A DNA stretch of 64,000 bases. It comes from Ralstonia pickettii DTP0602 (lineage in GTDB: Bacteria; Pseudomonadota; Gammaproteobacteria; Burkholderiales; Burkholderiaceae). Below are positions 50,562-60,404 of this stretch, piece after piece. Location: positions 3,968,001-4,032,000 of the forward strand of contig CP006667.1 in the NCBI GenBank assembly GCA_000471925.1, written 5' to 3'. The notes below the pieces were generated by a model. The model was not told where the DNA came from, did not search any database, and saw only the letters and a list, made by a program, of their open reading frames with translations. Within the stretch, counting starts at the first letter, position 1. Each line of letters starts with the position of its first letter. The translations under genes and the position numbers were made by a program.

Positions 50562-51317
50562 ATGAAGATCGTCGTCATCGGTGGGTCCGGCCTGATCGGC
50601 TCGAAGACCGTCCCAATTCTGCGCCAGGCCGGCCACGAGGTCGTCGCCGCCTCGCCCAAAAGCGGTGTCAACAGCATCACCGGCGAGGGGCTCAAGGAAG
50701 CCATGGCCGGCGCGCAGGTGGTGATCGACCTCGCCAATTCGCCGTCGTTTGAAGACAAGGCGGTGCTGGAATTCTTCGAGACCTCCGGCCGAAACCTTCA
50801 CGCGGCGGAGGCCGCAGCGGGCGTCCGGCACCATGTTGCGCTTTCCATCGTCGGAATCGACCGGACGCCCGACAATGGCTATTTCCGCGCCAAGGTCGCC
50901 CAAGAGAAACTGATCGAGACCTCCGGCATTCCCTACACCATCATCCGCTCGACCCAGTTCATGGAATTCCTCGGCGGCATCGCCGATTCAAGTGCGGATG
51001 GGAACATCGTCAGGCTTTCGCCCGGTCTGTTCCAGCCCATCGCGGCGGACGACGTTGCAGCCATCGTTGCCGATGTGGCGCTCGCAGCGCCGCTAAACGG
51101 CATCGTCGAGATCGCGGGTCCGGAACCAGCGCCATTCAACGAAATCGTCGCCCGCTATCTGAAGGCGGTCGGCGACCCGCGGGAGGTCGTGCGCGACCCC
51201 GAGGCCCGATACTTTGGCGGCCGGGTCGAGGAGCATTCGCTCGTGCCGTTGGGCGAGGCGCGCCTCGGCCGCATCGGCCTCGACGAATGGCTCCGCCTCT
51301 CACAGGCAGGACCCTGA
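50562..51317 (+). CDS. NAD(P)-binding SDR/NmrA-like reductase
   Basis: 251 residues. N-terminal Rossmann motif VVIGGSGLIGSKTV, then HHVALSIVGIDRTPDNGYFRAKVAQEKL and YTIIRSTQFMEFL, typical of atypical SDRs of the NmrA/YtfG kind, which bind NAD(P)H and reduce quinones or act as sensors. RBS GGAGGG. It stands alone between the enoyl-CoA hydratase and the paa operon. Third-position use looks slightly less G/C-fixed than its neighbours by eye; acquisition by transfer is possible but unproven. Confidence 0.85.
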   Translation: MKIVVIGGSGLIGSKTVPILRQAGHEVVAASPKSGVNSITGEGLKEAMAGAQVVIDLANSPSFEDKAVLEFFETSGRNLHAAEAAAGVRHHVALSIVGIDRTPDNGYFRAKVAQEKLIETSGIPYTIIRSTQFMEFLGGIADSSADGNIVRLSPGLFQPIAADDVAAIVADVALAAPLNGIVEIAGPEPAPFNEIVARYLKAVGDPREVVRDPEARYFGGRVEEHSLVPLGEARLGRIGLDEWLRLSQAGP

Positions 51318-51414
51318 TACCGCATCGCCAACCTTCGCTTTGACTTGCCCGCCCGCGCGCCACGCAGGTGGCGCGCGACAACCCCCGCATGTAAATTAGT
51401 GCTACCATTTGCCG

Positions 51415-51428
51415 ACCGACTGGTCGGT
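51415..51428. promoter_or_regulatory. PaaR-like operator before paaG
   Basis: ACCGAC-TG-GTCGGT is a perfect palindrome, 60 nt before the paaG ATG. Sites of the type ACCGACC..TCGGT are described for the TetR regulator PaaR of phenylacetate genes in betaproteobacteria. No paaR gene is in the window. Confidence 0.65.
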
Positions 51429-51487
51429 TTATTTTAGAGGCACCAGCCCGCGCCGACCGCGAGCACATATAGGCAGGAGACAGCCCA

Positions 51488-52312
51488 ATGCCCCCGATGT
51501 CCACGCCCGCTGGCCAGCCGGTCAGCGTAGATGTCGGCCCGGTCTTGCTGCAATGGCAAGGCCCGGTCGCCGTGATCACACTCAACCGCCCCGACAAGCT
51601 CAACAGCTTCACTCGCGAGATGCACAAGGCGCTGCAGCAGGCACTCGACCACGTCGAAGCCGGCGGCGCGCGCGCCCTGCTGCTGACCGGAGCCGGCCGC
51701 GGCTTCTGCGCCGGCCAGGACCTGGCCGACCTCGACTTCACGCCCGGCCACATGACCGACCTGGGCGAACTGATCGATACCTGGTTCAACCCGCTGATCC
51801 GCCGGCTGCAGGCCCTGCCGCTGCCGGTGGTGGCGGCGGTCAACGGCACCGCGGCCGGTGCCGGCGCCAACCTGGCGCTGGCCTGCGACATGGTGCTGGC
51901 GGCGCGCTCGGCCACCTTCATCCAGGCCTTCGTCAAGATCGGGCTGGTGCCGGATTCAGGTGGCACCTGGCTGCTGCCGCGGCGCATCGGCATGGCGCGG
52001 GCGCTCGGACTGGCTATGACCGGCGAGCGCCTCTCCGCAGAAGAAGCCGAGAAGTGGGGCTTGATCTGGGAAGCCATGGACGACCCGCTGCTGCCCGAAC
52101 AGGCGTTGGCAATGGCCACGCACCTGGCCGGCCAGCCGACGCGGGCGCTCGCTGCGATCAAGCGCGCCATGTACGCCAGCACCACCGCCACGCTGGACGC
52201 CCAGCTCGATATGGAACGCGACCTGCAACGCGAACTCGGCCAGTCCGCCGACTATGCCGAAGGCGTCAACGCGTTCCTCGAAAAGCGCGCCGCGCACTTC
52301 ACCGGCAAGTAG
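51488..52312 (+). CDS. paaG: Ring-1,2-epoxyphenylacetyl-CoA isomerase PaaG
   Basis: Crotonase-family enzyme that turns the epoxide of phenylacetyl-CoA into the oxepin. The 274 residues show LNRPDKLNSFTREMH, the oxyanion loop GRGFCAGQDLADLD, GTAAGAGANLALACD and KIGLVPDSGGTWLLPR, where Asp takes the catalytic place, as in PaaG and unlike hydratases. RBS AGGAGA; an in-frame ATG three codons on is an alternative start. First gene of paaG-paaI-paaK. Confidence 0.9.
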   Translation: MPPMSTPAGQPVSVDVGPVLLQWQGPVAVITLNRPDKLNSFTREMHKALQQALDHVEAGGARALLLTGAGRGFCAGQDLADLDFTPGHMTDLGELIDTWFNPLIRRLQALPLPVVAAVNGTAAGAGANLALACDMVLAARSATFIQAFVKIGLVPDSGGTWLLPRRIGMARALGLAMTGERLSAEEAEKWGLIWEAMDDPLLPEQALAMATHLAGQPTRALAAIKRAMYASTTATLDAQLDMERDLQRELGQSADYAEGVNAFLEKRAAHFTGK

Positions 52313-52344
52313 GTCGCCCACCCTGCACGATATAGGAGACACGC

Positions 52345-52788
52345 TTGAAACAGGACCCCCAGGCCCTCGCCGAAGCGGCCGCAACCGCCATGTACGAAGC
52401 CGATACCTGCAGCCGCTGGCTGGGGATCACGATCGAAGCCGTCCGGCCCGGCTACGCTCGGCTGACCATGCCGGTGCGCAAGGAATTCCTCAACGGACAC
52501 GGCATCTGCCACGGCGGCCTGATGTTCACGCTGGCCGATTCGACCTTCGCCTTCGCCTGCAACAGCCACAACATCAATACCGTGGCGGCGGGCTGCAGCA
52601 TCGAGTTCCTCAAACCCGTGCACGGCGGCGACGTGCTGACCGCCGAAGCGGTCGAGCAGATCCTGTCCGGCCGGCACGGCATCTACGACATCCGCGTGAC
52701 CAACGCCGCAGGCCAGGTAGTGGCGATGTTCCGCGGCAAGTCTGCGCACATCAAGGGACATGTAGTGCCGCCACCAGACGGCGCCTGA
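52345..52788 (+). CDS. paaI: Hydroxyphenylacetyl-CoA thioesterase PaaI
   Basis: 147-residue hotdog-fold thioesterase that rescues CoA from dead-end phenylacetate intermediates. The HGG motif is GICHGGLMFTLADSTFAFAC, with SIEFLKPVHGGD after it. The start is TTG (52345), 6 nt after a TAGGAGA ribosome site, which may keep its output low. It lies 32 nt after paaG. Confidence 0.92.
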   Translation: MKQDPQALAEAAATAMYEADTCSRWLGITIEAVRPGYARLTMPVRKEFLNGHGICHGGLMFTLADSTFAFACNSHNINTVAAGCSIEFLKPVHGGDVLTAEAVEQILSGRHGIYDIRVTNAAGQVVAMFRGKSAHIKGHVVPPPDGA

Positions 52789-52837
52789 CCGAATCCCGCA
52801 GACACCTACGACAAACGCCCCCTGTGCAGGAGACGAC

Positions 52838-54142
52838 ATGAGCACGCGCCTGACAGATCTGCCCCTGGATCCGATCGAGTCCGCCAGCCGCGCCGAGTTG
52901 CAGGCGTTGCAGCTGGAAAGGCTGAAGTGGTCGCTCAACCACGCCTACAGCAACTCGCCGGTGTACCGCCGCAAGTTCGACGAAGCCGGCGTCCATCCCG
53001 ACCAGTTGCGCTCCCTGGCCGACCTGGCGCGCTTCCCGTTCACCAGCAAGCAGGACCTGCGTGACAACTACCCGTTCGGCATGTTTGCCGTGCCGCAGGA
53101 CCGCGTGGCGCGTGTCCATGCTTCGTCCGGCACCACCGGCAAGCCGACCGTGGTCGGCTACACGCTCAAGGACATCGATAACTGGGCCACGGTGATGGCG
53201 CGCTCGATCCGCGCCTCGGGCGCGCGGCGCGGCGACAAGGTGCATATCAGCTATGGCTACGGACTCTTCACCGGCGGGCTGGGCGCGCACTATGGGGTGG
53301 AAAAGGCTGGCCTGACCGCAATCCCCTTCGGCGGCGGCCAGACCGAGCGCCAGGTGCAACTGATCCTGGACTTCAAGCCCGAGGTGATCATGGTCACCCC
53401 GAGCTACATGCTGGCGATCGCCGACGAGTTCGAGCGCCAGGGCATCGACCCGGCCAGCAGTTCGCTGCAGGTGGGCATCTTCGGCGCCGAGCCGTGGACG
53501 CCGGAGATGCGGCTGGCGATCGAGAAGCGCATGGGCATCTCGGCGGTCGATATCTACGGCCTGTCAGAGGTGATGGGCCCGGGCGTGGCCAATGAGTGCG
53601 CCGAGACCAAGGACGGCCCGACCATCTGGGAGGACCATTTCTACCCGGAAGTCATCGACCCGGATACCGGCGAAGTGCTGCCCGACGGCGAGTTCGGCGA
53701 ACTGGTGTTCACCTCGCTCACCAAGGAGGCGATGCCAGTGGTGCGCTACCGGACCCGCGACCTGACCCGGCTGCTGCCCGGCACGGCGCGTGCGGCATTC
53801 CGCCGCATGGAGAAGGTCACCGGCCGCACTGACGACATGATGATCGTGCGCGGGGTCAACGTGTTCCCGTCGCAGATCGAGGAACTGATCCTCAGGCACG
53901 CCGAGTTGGCGCCCCACTACCAGTGCGTGCTGAGCAAGGACGGCCGCATGGACGCGCTGACCGTGCGCGTGGAGTGCGCCCACGGCAGCCAGCCGGCGCT
54001 GGCGCATAAGGCGCGCGAGCGGCTGGCGCACGAGATCAAGGCCTATATCGGCGTGACCGCCGGCATCGAAGTGCTGCCCGAGGGCGGTATCGAGCGTTCG
54101 GTGGGCAAGGCGCGGCGTATCGTCGACCAGCGCCCGCGCTAG
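52838..54142 (+). CDS. paaK: Phenylacetate--CoA ligase PaaK
   Basis: 434 residues of the ANL superfamily. AMP-binding loop HASSGTTGKPTVVGYT, YGYGLFTGGLGAHYG, DIYGLSEVMGPGVA and the C-terminal IVRGVNVFPSQIEELIL are PaaK marks. It activates phenylacetate with ATP and CoA, the entry step of the pathway. 49 nt after paaI with an AGGAGAC site. Confidence 0.95.
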   Translation: MSTRLTDLPLDPIESASRAELQALQLERLKWSLNHAYSNSPVYRRKFDEAGVHPDQLRSLADLARFPFTSKQDLRDNYPFGMFAVPQDRVARVHASSGTTGKPTVVGYTLKDIDNWATVMARSIRASGARRGDKVHISYGYGLFTGGLGAHYGVEKAGLTAIPFGGGQTERQVQLILDFKPEVIMVTPSYMLAIADEFERQGIDPASSSLQVGIFGAEPWTPEMRLAIEKRMGISAVDIYGLSEVMGPGVANECAETKDGPTIWEDHFYPEVIDPDTGEVLPDGEFGELVFTSLTKEAMPVVRYRTRDLTRLLPGTARAAFRRMEKVTGRTDDMMIVRGVNVFPSQIEELILRHAELAPHYQCVLSKDGRMDALTVRVECAHGSQPALAHKARERLAHEIKAYIGVTAGIEVLPEGGIERSVGKARRIVDQRPR

Positions 54143-54160
54143 GCGCCGGCGACCGCGAAA

Positions 54161-54184
54161 AAAGGGCGCTCGATGGCGCCCTTT
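54161..54184. terminator. Bidirectional terminator paaK / mltA
   Basis: AAAGGGCGC (54161-54169) and GCGCCCTTT (54176-54184), extended outward by CGCGAAA and CGCG, between the convergent paaK and mltA genes. Confidence 0.85.
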
Positions 54185-54204
54185 CGCGTTTCCGCCTGAA
54201 GCCG

Positions 54205-55347
54205 TCAGCTGCGCGGCATCAGCACCCACATGCGGCCGCCCTGCTTCATGCGGCCCGCGGTCTCGCCGGCCGCATCGCCTGCGCCCCAGAAGAAGTCCGC
54301 GCGCACCCCGCCCTTGATGGCGCTGCCGGTATCCTGCGCGAACATCAGCCGCTGGATCGGCTCGGTCGACAGCGGGCGCGTGGTCGACAGGAACACTGGC
54401 ACGCCGAGCGGGATGGTGGCCGGATCGACCGCGATCGAGCGCTCCGCGGTCAGCGGCACGCCCAGCGCGCCCACCGGGCCGTCGTTGTTGGGCGGCAGTT
54501 CGCGGAAGAACACGAAGCGCGGGTTGATGTTCAACATCTCCTCGACGCGCCACGGGTTGGCACGCGCCCACGCCTTGATGCCCTGCATGGTGGCCTGCGC
54601 CGGGGTGATCTCGCCACGGTCCAGCAGCCACTTGCCGATCGAGCGGAACGGCTGGTCGTTGGTGCCGCCGAAGCCGACCCGCACCATGGTGCCATCGGCC
54701 ATGCGGATGCGCCCCGAACCCTGGATCTGCAGGAAGGCGGCCTCAACCGGATCGTCCACCCACACCAGCTCATTGCCACGCATGGCCGGGTTCTGCAGCA
54801 GTTCGGCGCGGCCGGGCAGCGGGCGGTTGCCGAATTGCGCCGGCTTGCGGTACAGCGGCACCTGGTATCGCCCCTGGCGCGTGCGCGAGCCGTGCAGGAT
54901 GGGTTCGTAGTAGCCGGTGATCAGGCCGCTGTCGGTGCCGTCGCCATTAACGACGCGGAACGGCTGGAAATTGGACTCAAAATAGGCGCGCATGGCGTCG
55001 AGGTCGCCGGCGTCCACCATCATGCCGGCGGCGCAGGCCCGGCTCCACTCGGCGCGCTTCTTCAGCGCCTGGCAGCTGGCCTGCAGCGCGGGCCAGGCGG
55101 CGCGCACGTCGTCCTGGGTCCAGCCGCCGATTTCGTTCCAGTTGGCCGCCTGCAGCCTGCCCTTCTGGGAGGAAGCCGTCGGTGGCGGAGTGGTGCCGGC
55201 CGGGCCAGTCTCGATACGCGGCGGCGGGCCGCTCATGCAACCGGCCAACAGCGCGGCGGCGCCGGCCAGGGCAAGCCAGGCGCGGGCGGGCGCGCCAAGG
55301 CGCGAGGAGGAACCAGGAGAAATCGAAAGGGAATCCGCGTATGCCAT
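54205..55347 (-). CDS. mltA: Membrane-bound lytic murein transglycosylase A
   Basis: 380-residue outer-membrane lipoprotein (LLAGC, Cys37) that cleaves murein to 1,6-anhydro products. GLITGYYEPILHGSR, VDDPVEAAFLQIQGSGRI, the 3D-type C-terminal domain with FAQDTGSAIKGGVRADFFWG (catalytic Asp) and GDAAGETAGRMKQ are family blocks. Confidence 0.95.
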   Translation of the reverse strand: MAYADSLSISPGSSSRLGAPARAWLALAGAAALLAGCMSGPPPRIETGPAGTTPPPTASSQKGRLQAANWNEIGGWTQDDVRAAWPALQASCQALKKRAEWSRACAAGMMVDAGDLDAMRAYFESNFQPFRVVNGDGTDSGLITGYYEPILHGSRTRQGRYQVPLYRKPAQFGNRPLPGRAELLQNPAMRGNELVWVDDPVEAAFLQIQGSGRIRMADGTMVRVGFGGTNDQPFRSIGKWLLDRGEITPAQATMQGIKAWARANPWRVEEMLNINPRFVFFRELPPNNDGPVGALGVPLTAERSIAVDPATIPLGVPVFLSTTRPLSTEPIQRLMFAQDTGSAIKGGVRADFFWGAGDAAGETAGRMKQGGRMWVLMPRS

Positions 55348-55468
55348 CTTGCTTATTGTTCAGTGTCCGCCGCCGTCGCTGCGCGGGCATGGATCGCCGG
55401 GCCGATTGCCCTACAATCACCAGTCATCCTTTACTGCCTGCGCCCCGCGGGCCTTAGCCGCATCCGCC

Positions 55469-55681
55469 ATGAGCAAGTTCTTCGAAGCCCATCCCATGCT
55501 GCTGTTCGCCCTGGAAGCCGGCGTGGCGCTGTTCCTGCTGATCTTTATCGTGGTCTGGACCATGGGCACGGCCAAGAAGAACCCGCGTCCGACGCGCGCG
55601 CCCGACAACCATCCGTCCCGCCAGGCTTCGCAGGCACCCGAAGCGCCGGCGCAGGATCAGGACAGCGCCAAGCGCCAGTAG
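55469..55681 (+). CDS. Small single-pass membrane protein, unknown
   Basis: 70 residues: a short N-terminus MSKFFEAHPM, one membrane segment (about 10-32, LLFALEAGVALFLLIFIVVW), then a basic, Pro/Gln/Ala-rich hydrophilic tail, probably cytoplasmic. Divergent from mltA and convergent with apaG. A possible -10 TACAAT is at 55410-55415. The ribosome site is weak. I recognise no family. The membrane-tail pattern and the isolated position support a real gene. Confidence 0.6.
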   Translation: MSKFFEAHPMLLFALEAGVALFLLIFIVVWTMGTAKKNPRPTRAPDNHPSRQASQAPEAPAQDQDSAKRQ

Positions 55682-55712
55682 GTTCCCCGCACTTGCCAGA
55701 CGCGCCACGCGC

Positions 55713-56087
55713 TCAATGCAGCATGCGCGGCAGTACCAGGGCGAATTCCGGGATCGGCACCTCGAAGCGATGGCCGTCCTCGGCCACGCAGAAGTAATCA
55801 CCCTTCATCGAGCCGACCGGCGTCGAGATGGTGGCCCAGCTGGTGTATTCGAAATGCTCGCCCGGCTTGAGCAGCGGCTGGTGGCCGACCACGCCGAGGC
55901 CGGCGACTTCCTGCGTGCCGTTGTCGCTGTCGGTGATGATCCAGTGGCGCGAGATCAGCTGCGCCGCCACTTCGCCGATGTTGTGGATGGTGATGGTGTA
56001 GGCGAAGGCATGGCGCCCGCGCTCAGGATCTGACTGGTCCGGCAGGTACTGGGTGCGTACCGAGACGGAGAAGGCGTACTCGCTCAT
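55713..56087 (-). CDS. apaG: ApaG protein
   Basis: 124-residue beta-sandwich protein (Co2+/Mg2+ efflux-associated name; true role unclear). MSEYAFSVSVRTQYLPDQS, FAYTITIHNIGEVAAQLISRHW, VGHQPLLKPGEHFEYTS and GSMKGDYFCV are family blocks. The start at 56087 fits the family N-terminus. Confidence 0.95.
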   Translation of the reverse strand: MSEYAFSVSVRTQYLPDQSDPERGRHAFAYTITIHNIGEVAAQLISRHWIITDSDNGTQEVAGLGVVGHQPLLKPGEHFEYTSWATISTPVGSMKGDYFCVAEDGHRFEVPIPEFALVLPRMLH

Positions 56088-56355
56088 CTTGGGCAGGGCC
56101 GGCGGCAGGCGGCCGGCAAGGGGAAATGGGTAGCCGCATTGTGCGGGATGGGCGCGGCACGGGCAAGAGCACCCGCAAGAGCACGGGCCCGGCGGGGCAG
56201 CGGTAGAATATAGCCCTTTCACAGCCTGGCCGTCCCGGGCAGCGCCCCGGGGCGCACGCCACGGCCCGCCGGACGTGTCCCCTCCGCCGCCAGCCCCAGG
56301 CATCGCGGCAGAGGCGCAAACAGCATTCATCCCCATCCTCGCCGCCATCGCCACC

Positions 56356-57069
56356 ATGAGCACGCCCACTTTCCGCATCGCCCCGTCCATCCTGTCCGCC
56401 GACTTTGCCCGCCTGGGCGAGGAAGTGCGCCGCGTGACCGAGGCCGGCGCCGACTGGATCCACTTCGACGTGATGGACAACCATTACGTGCCCAACCTGA
56501 CCGTGGGTCCGCTGGTGTGCGAGGCGATCCGCCCGCACGTGACCGCGCCGATCGACGTGCATCTGATGGTGCGCCCGGTGGACCGGATCATCCCGGACTT
56601 TGCCAAGGCAGGCGCCAATATCATCACCTTCCACCCGGAAGCCAGCGAGCACGTCGACCGCTCGCTCGCGCTGATCCGCGACAACGGCTGCCAGGCCGGC
56701 CTGGTGTTCAACCCGGCCACGCCGCTGCACCACCTGGATCACGTGATGGACCGCCTGGACGTAATCCTGCTGATGTCGGTCAACCCGGGCTTCGGCGGCC
56801 AGTCGTTTATCCCCGAGACCCTCAACAAGCTGCGCGCCGTGCGCCAGCGCATCGATGAATACAAGGCCCGCACCGGCCGCACCATCCTGCTGGAAGTGGA
56901 CGGCGGCGTGAAGGTCGACAACATCGTCGAGATCGCCGCGGCCGGCGCGGATACCTTCGTGGCGGGCTCGGCCGTGTTCGGCAAGCCGGATGCGGACGGC
57001 GGCTACCGCGGCATCCTCTCGGCGCTGCGCGGCGAGCTGGCGAAGGTCGGTCCGCAGGTCGCCCAATGA
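56356..57069 (+). CDS. rpe: Ribulose-phosphate 3-epimerase
   Basis: 237-residue TIM-barrel metalloenzyme interconverting ribulose-5-P and xylulose-5-P (pentose phosphate and Calvin pathways). [61 protein letters not shown] and LEVDGGVK are family signatures. The start at 56356 ([11 protein letters not shown]) is chosen over an upstream in-frame ATG whose 27 codons are not conserved in kind. It overlaps gph by 4 nt. Confidence 0.96.
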   Translation: MSTPTFRIAPSILSADFARLGEEVRRVTEAGADWIHFDVMDNHYVPNLTVGPLVCEAIRPHVTAPIDVHLMVRPVDRIIPDFAKAGANIITFHPEASEHVDRSLALIRDNGCQAGLVFNPATPLHHLDHVMDRLDVILLMSVNPGFGGQSFIPETLNKLRAVRQRIDEYKARTGRTILLEVDGGVKVDNIVEIAAAGADTFVAGSAVFGKPDADGGYRGILSALRGELAKVGPQVAQ

Positions 57070-57809
57070 CCGCGGGCGTGGTCCTGCGCCGCACCGACTG
57101 GCGCGGCATCGAAGGCGTGATCGTCGACCTGGACGGCACCATGGTCGACACCGCGGGCGACTTCCACGCGTCGATCAACGCCATGCTGCTGGCGCTGGGC
57201 CGCCAGCACCCCAACCTGGGCCCGGTGGCGCCGATGTCCGAGCAGGAAATCATCAGCTACGTCGGCAAGGGCTCCGAGAACCTGATCCGGCGCGTGCTCG
57301 ACGCGCGCTTCGCGCCGCTGCACGCCAACGGCCTGTTCGCCGATGCCTACGCGCTGTACGACCGCGAGTACATCCGCATCAACGGCCAGTTCTCGCAAGT
57401 CTACCCGGGCGTGCGCGAGGGGCTGGCGGCGATGAAGGCCGCCGGTTTGCGGCTGGCCTGCGTGACCAACAAGCCCTACAGCTTCACCGAGCCGCTGCTG
57501 GCCAAGACCGGGCTGGCGCCGTATTTCGAGCTGGTGTACGGCGGCGACGCCTTCGCGCTGCGCAAGCCGGACCCGTTCCCGCTGCTCAAGGTGGCGGAGG
57601 CATTCCGGCTGGAGCCGACGGCGATGGCGGCGCTGGGCGACTCGGAAAACGACGCCCAGGCGGCCCGCGCGGCCGGCATGGGTGTGCTGCTGGTGCCCTA
57701 TGGTTACAACCATGGCAACCCTGTACAAGCCGTCGAGGCCGATGGTATAGTCGACTCCATTGCCCTCGCCGCAGAGCTGTTTGCGGCACACCGGGCAGGT
57801 CATCGATAA
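57066..57809 (+). CDS. gph: Phosphoglycolate phosphatase
   Basis: 247-residue HAD hydrolase that removes 2-phosphoglycolate. DLDGTMVDT (nucleophile Asp), the motif II/III residues in CVTNKPYSF and RKPDPFP, and [14 protein letters not shown] (metal site). Coupled to rpe by ATGA, an arrangement usual in proteobacteria, often followed by trpE as here. Confidence 0.95.
   Translation: MTAGVVLRRTDWRGIEGVIVDLDGTMVDTAGDFHASINAMLLALGRQHPNLGPVAPMSEQEIISYVGKGSENLIRRVLDARFAPLHANGLFADAYALYDREYIRINGQFSQVYPGVREGLAAMKAAGLRLACVTNKPYSFTEPLLAKTGLAPYFELVYGGDAFALRKPDPFPLLKVAEAFRLEPTAMAALGDSENDAQAARAAGMGVLLVPYGYNHGNPVQAVEADGIVDSIALAAELFAAHRAGHR
57722..57751 (+). promoter_or_regulatory. Candidate trp promoter inside gph
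   Basis: TGTACA (57722-57727), 18-nt spacer, TATAGT (57746-57751). A start near 57758 would place the leader ORF about 85 nt into the transcript. Confidence 0.4.
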
Positions 57810-57842
57810 CCGTCGATCCAGACCGGAATCCCTGAACATTCA

Positions 57843-57929
57843 ATGTTTCTCAACCGCAAACGCATCTCTTCTGGCAGTGATCGGCAGGCTTGGCCCTGGC
57901 GTCGCTGGCGCGCCTCCCAACAGGCGTAA
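57843..57929 (+). CDS. trpL: Candidate trp leader peptide
   Basis: A 28-codon ORF between gph and trpE encodes a peptide with Trp at 17, 19 and 22 (AWPWRRWRA), ending in TAA. Three Trp codons in six is the hallmark of a leader that senses charged tRNA-Trp by ribosome stalling. The ribosome site before it is weak. It lies 302 nt before trpE, further than in E. coli. Confidence 0.65.
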   Translation: MFLNRKRISSGSDRQAWPWRRWRASQQA

Positions 57930-57996
57930 AGTGCGTTCGCGAGTCTGCTGACGAGCCCTCGACCCGAGGGCCTCGGCACACCGGCCCAGCTGCCGG
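57911..57996 (+). promoter_or_regulatory. Alternative RNA hairpins after the trp leader ORF
   Basis: Possible pairings: CGCCT 57911-57915 with AGGCG 57922-57926 (just after the last Trp codon); GCCCTCG 57955-57961 with CGAGGGC 57965-57971; GGGCC 57968-57972 with GGCCC 57983-57987; CCGGC 57981-57985 with GCCGG 57992-57996. The last three exclude each other in order, as in attenuators, but no U tract follows. The rest of 57997-58231 has a weak stem (GTGCA 58092, TGCAC 58117) and no gene. Confidence 0.35.
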
Positions 57997-58231
57997 GCAT
58001 TCCCACCAAAACCCGCCGCAAGCCAGCGTAGCCGCCATATTCGTGTGCTACGTTTAGCTCAAGAACGCGCCGCACGCCCTCTCTCCGGCCGTGTGCAGTC
58101 TTGTCCGCAAGCTTCTTGCACCACGGTCCGCCACCGGGGCGGGTATCCCATACGCTCCAGCTTTATCTGCCGACAAGCGGCGCCGCGCCTGACCACCCGA
58201 CGCGCAGCGCGGGCCGCACAAGAGGACCGAC

Positions 58232-59749
58232 ATGACCGAACTGGAATTCAAATCGCTGGCCGACCAGGGCTACAACCGCATCCCGCTGATCACCGAGGCC
58301 TTTGCCGACCTGGAAACGCCGCTGTCGCTGTACCTGAAGCTGGCCCAGTCGCAGACCCGCGGCGTCAACACCTTCCTGCTCGAATCGGTGGTGGGCGGCG
58401 AGCGTTTCGGACGTTTTTCGTTCATCGGCCTGCATGCCCGCACGCTGCTGCGCGCCTTCGGCAACCGCACCGAGGTGGTGACCGACGGCAAGGTGGTGGA
58501 AACCCACGAAGGCAACCCGCTCGATTTCATCGCCGAGTTCGAAAAGCGCTTCAAGGTGGCGCTGCGCCCCGGACTGCCCCGCTTCTGCGGCGGCCTGGCC
58601 GGCTACTTCGGCTACGACGCGGTGCGCTATATCGAGAAGAAGCTCGCCGGCACGCAGAAGCCCGATGACCTGAACCTGCCCGATATCCAGTTGCTGCTGT
58701 GCGAGGAGCTGGCCGTCATCGACAACCTGTCGGGCAAGCTCTACCTGATCGTCTACGCCGACCCGACCACGCCCGAGGCCTACCCTCGCGCCCGCCAGCG
58801 CCTGCGCGAGCTGCGCATGAAGCTGCGCCAGCCGGTGGACGTGCCGGTCACCAGCCCGTCGGTGCAGACCGAGGTCTACCGCGAGTTCGCCAAGGCCGAC
58901 TACCTGGCCGCGGTGCACAAGGCCAAGGAATACATCATGGCCGGCGACATGATGCAAGTGCAGATCGGCCAGCGCCTGGTCAAACCTTACCGTGATGCGC
59001 CGCTGTCGCTGTACCGCGCGCTGCGCTCGCTGAACCCGTCGCCGTACATGTACTTCTACAACTTCGGCGACTTCCAGGTGGTGGGCGCCTCGCCGGAGAT
59101 CCTGGTGCGCCAGGAGGAACGCAAGGTCGGCACCAATGGGGACACCCGCAGCGAACACATCGTCACCATCCGCCCGCTGGCCGGCACGCGCCCGCGCGGC
59201 AATACGCCGGAGAAGGACGCCCAGCTCGCCACCGAGCTGCTGCAGGATCCCAAGGAGATCGCCGAGCACGTGATGCTGATCGACCTGGCGCGCAACGATA
59301 TCGGCCGCATCGCCGAGACCGGCTCGGTCAAGGTCACCGACAAGATGGTGATCGAGAAATACTCGCACGTGCAGCATATCGTCAGCTCGGTCGAAGGCAC
59401 GCTGCGCGAAGGGATCAGCAATCTGGACGTGCTGCGCGCGACCTTCCCGGCCGGCACGCTGTCGGGCGCGCCCAAGGTCCATGCGATGGAGATCATCGAC
59501 GAGCTCGAGCCGCGCAAGCGCGGCATCTACGGCGGCGCGGTGGGCTACCTGTCGTTCGGCGGCGAGATGGACCTGGCGATCGCGATCCGCACCGGCATCA
59601 TCAAAGACGGCAACCTCTACGTGCAGGCCGCCGCCGGCATCGTCGCCGATTCGGACCCCGAAGCCGAATGGAGGGAAACCGAGGCCAAGGCACGCGCCGT
59701 GATCCGTGCCGCCGAGCAGGTCCAGGATGGCCTGGACTCCGACATCTGA
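58232..59749 (+). CDS. trpE: Anthranilate synthase component I
   Basis: 505 residues; forms anthranilate from chorismate using ammonia from TrpG. The N-terminal [18 protein letters not shown] contains the LLES feedback motif for tryptophan. The C-terminal chorismate-binding half has [37 protein letters not shown] and [27 protein letters not shown]. First structural gene of trpEGDC. Confidence 0.97.
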   Translation: MTELEFKSLADQGYNRIPLITEAFADLETPLSLYLKLAQSQTRGVNTFLLESVVGGERFGRFSFIGLHARTLLRAFGNRTEVVTDGKVVETHEGNPLDFIAEFEKRFKVALRPGLPRFCGGLAGYFGYDAVRYIEKKLAGTQKPDDLNLPDIQLLLCEELAVIDNLSGKLYLIVYADPTTPEAYPRARQRLRELRMKLRQPVDVPVTSPSVQTEVYREFAKADYLAAVHKAKEYIMAGDMMQVQIGQRLVKPYRDAPLSLYRALRSLNPSPYMYFYNFGDFQVVGASPEILVRQEERKVGTNGDTRSEHIVTIRPLAGTRPRGNTPEKDAQLATELLQDPKEIAEHVMLIDLARNDIGRIAETGSVKVTDKMVIEKYSHVQHIVSSVEGTLREGISNLDVLRATFPAGTLSGAPKVHAMEIIDELEPRKRGIYGGAVGYLSFGGEMDLAIAIRTGIIKDGNLYVQAAAGIVADSDPEAEWRETEAKARAVIRAAEQVQDGLDSDI

Positions 59750-59769
59750 GAGAACAGGAGACAGACGCC

Positions 59770-60339
<570 letters not shown>

Positions 60340-60404
60340 GACTGCTCGATTCCGCACCCGCCAGCACGCATCACGCCCCGCAGACTTCCGATATTGAGAA
60401 CGCC

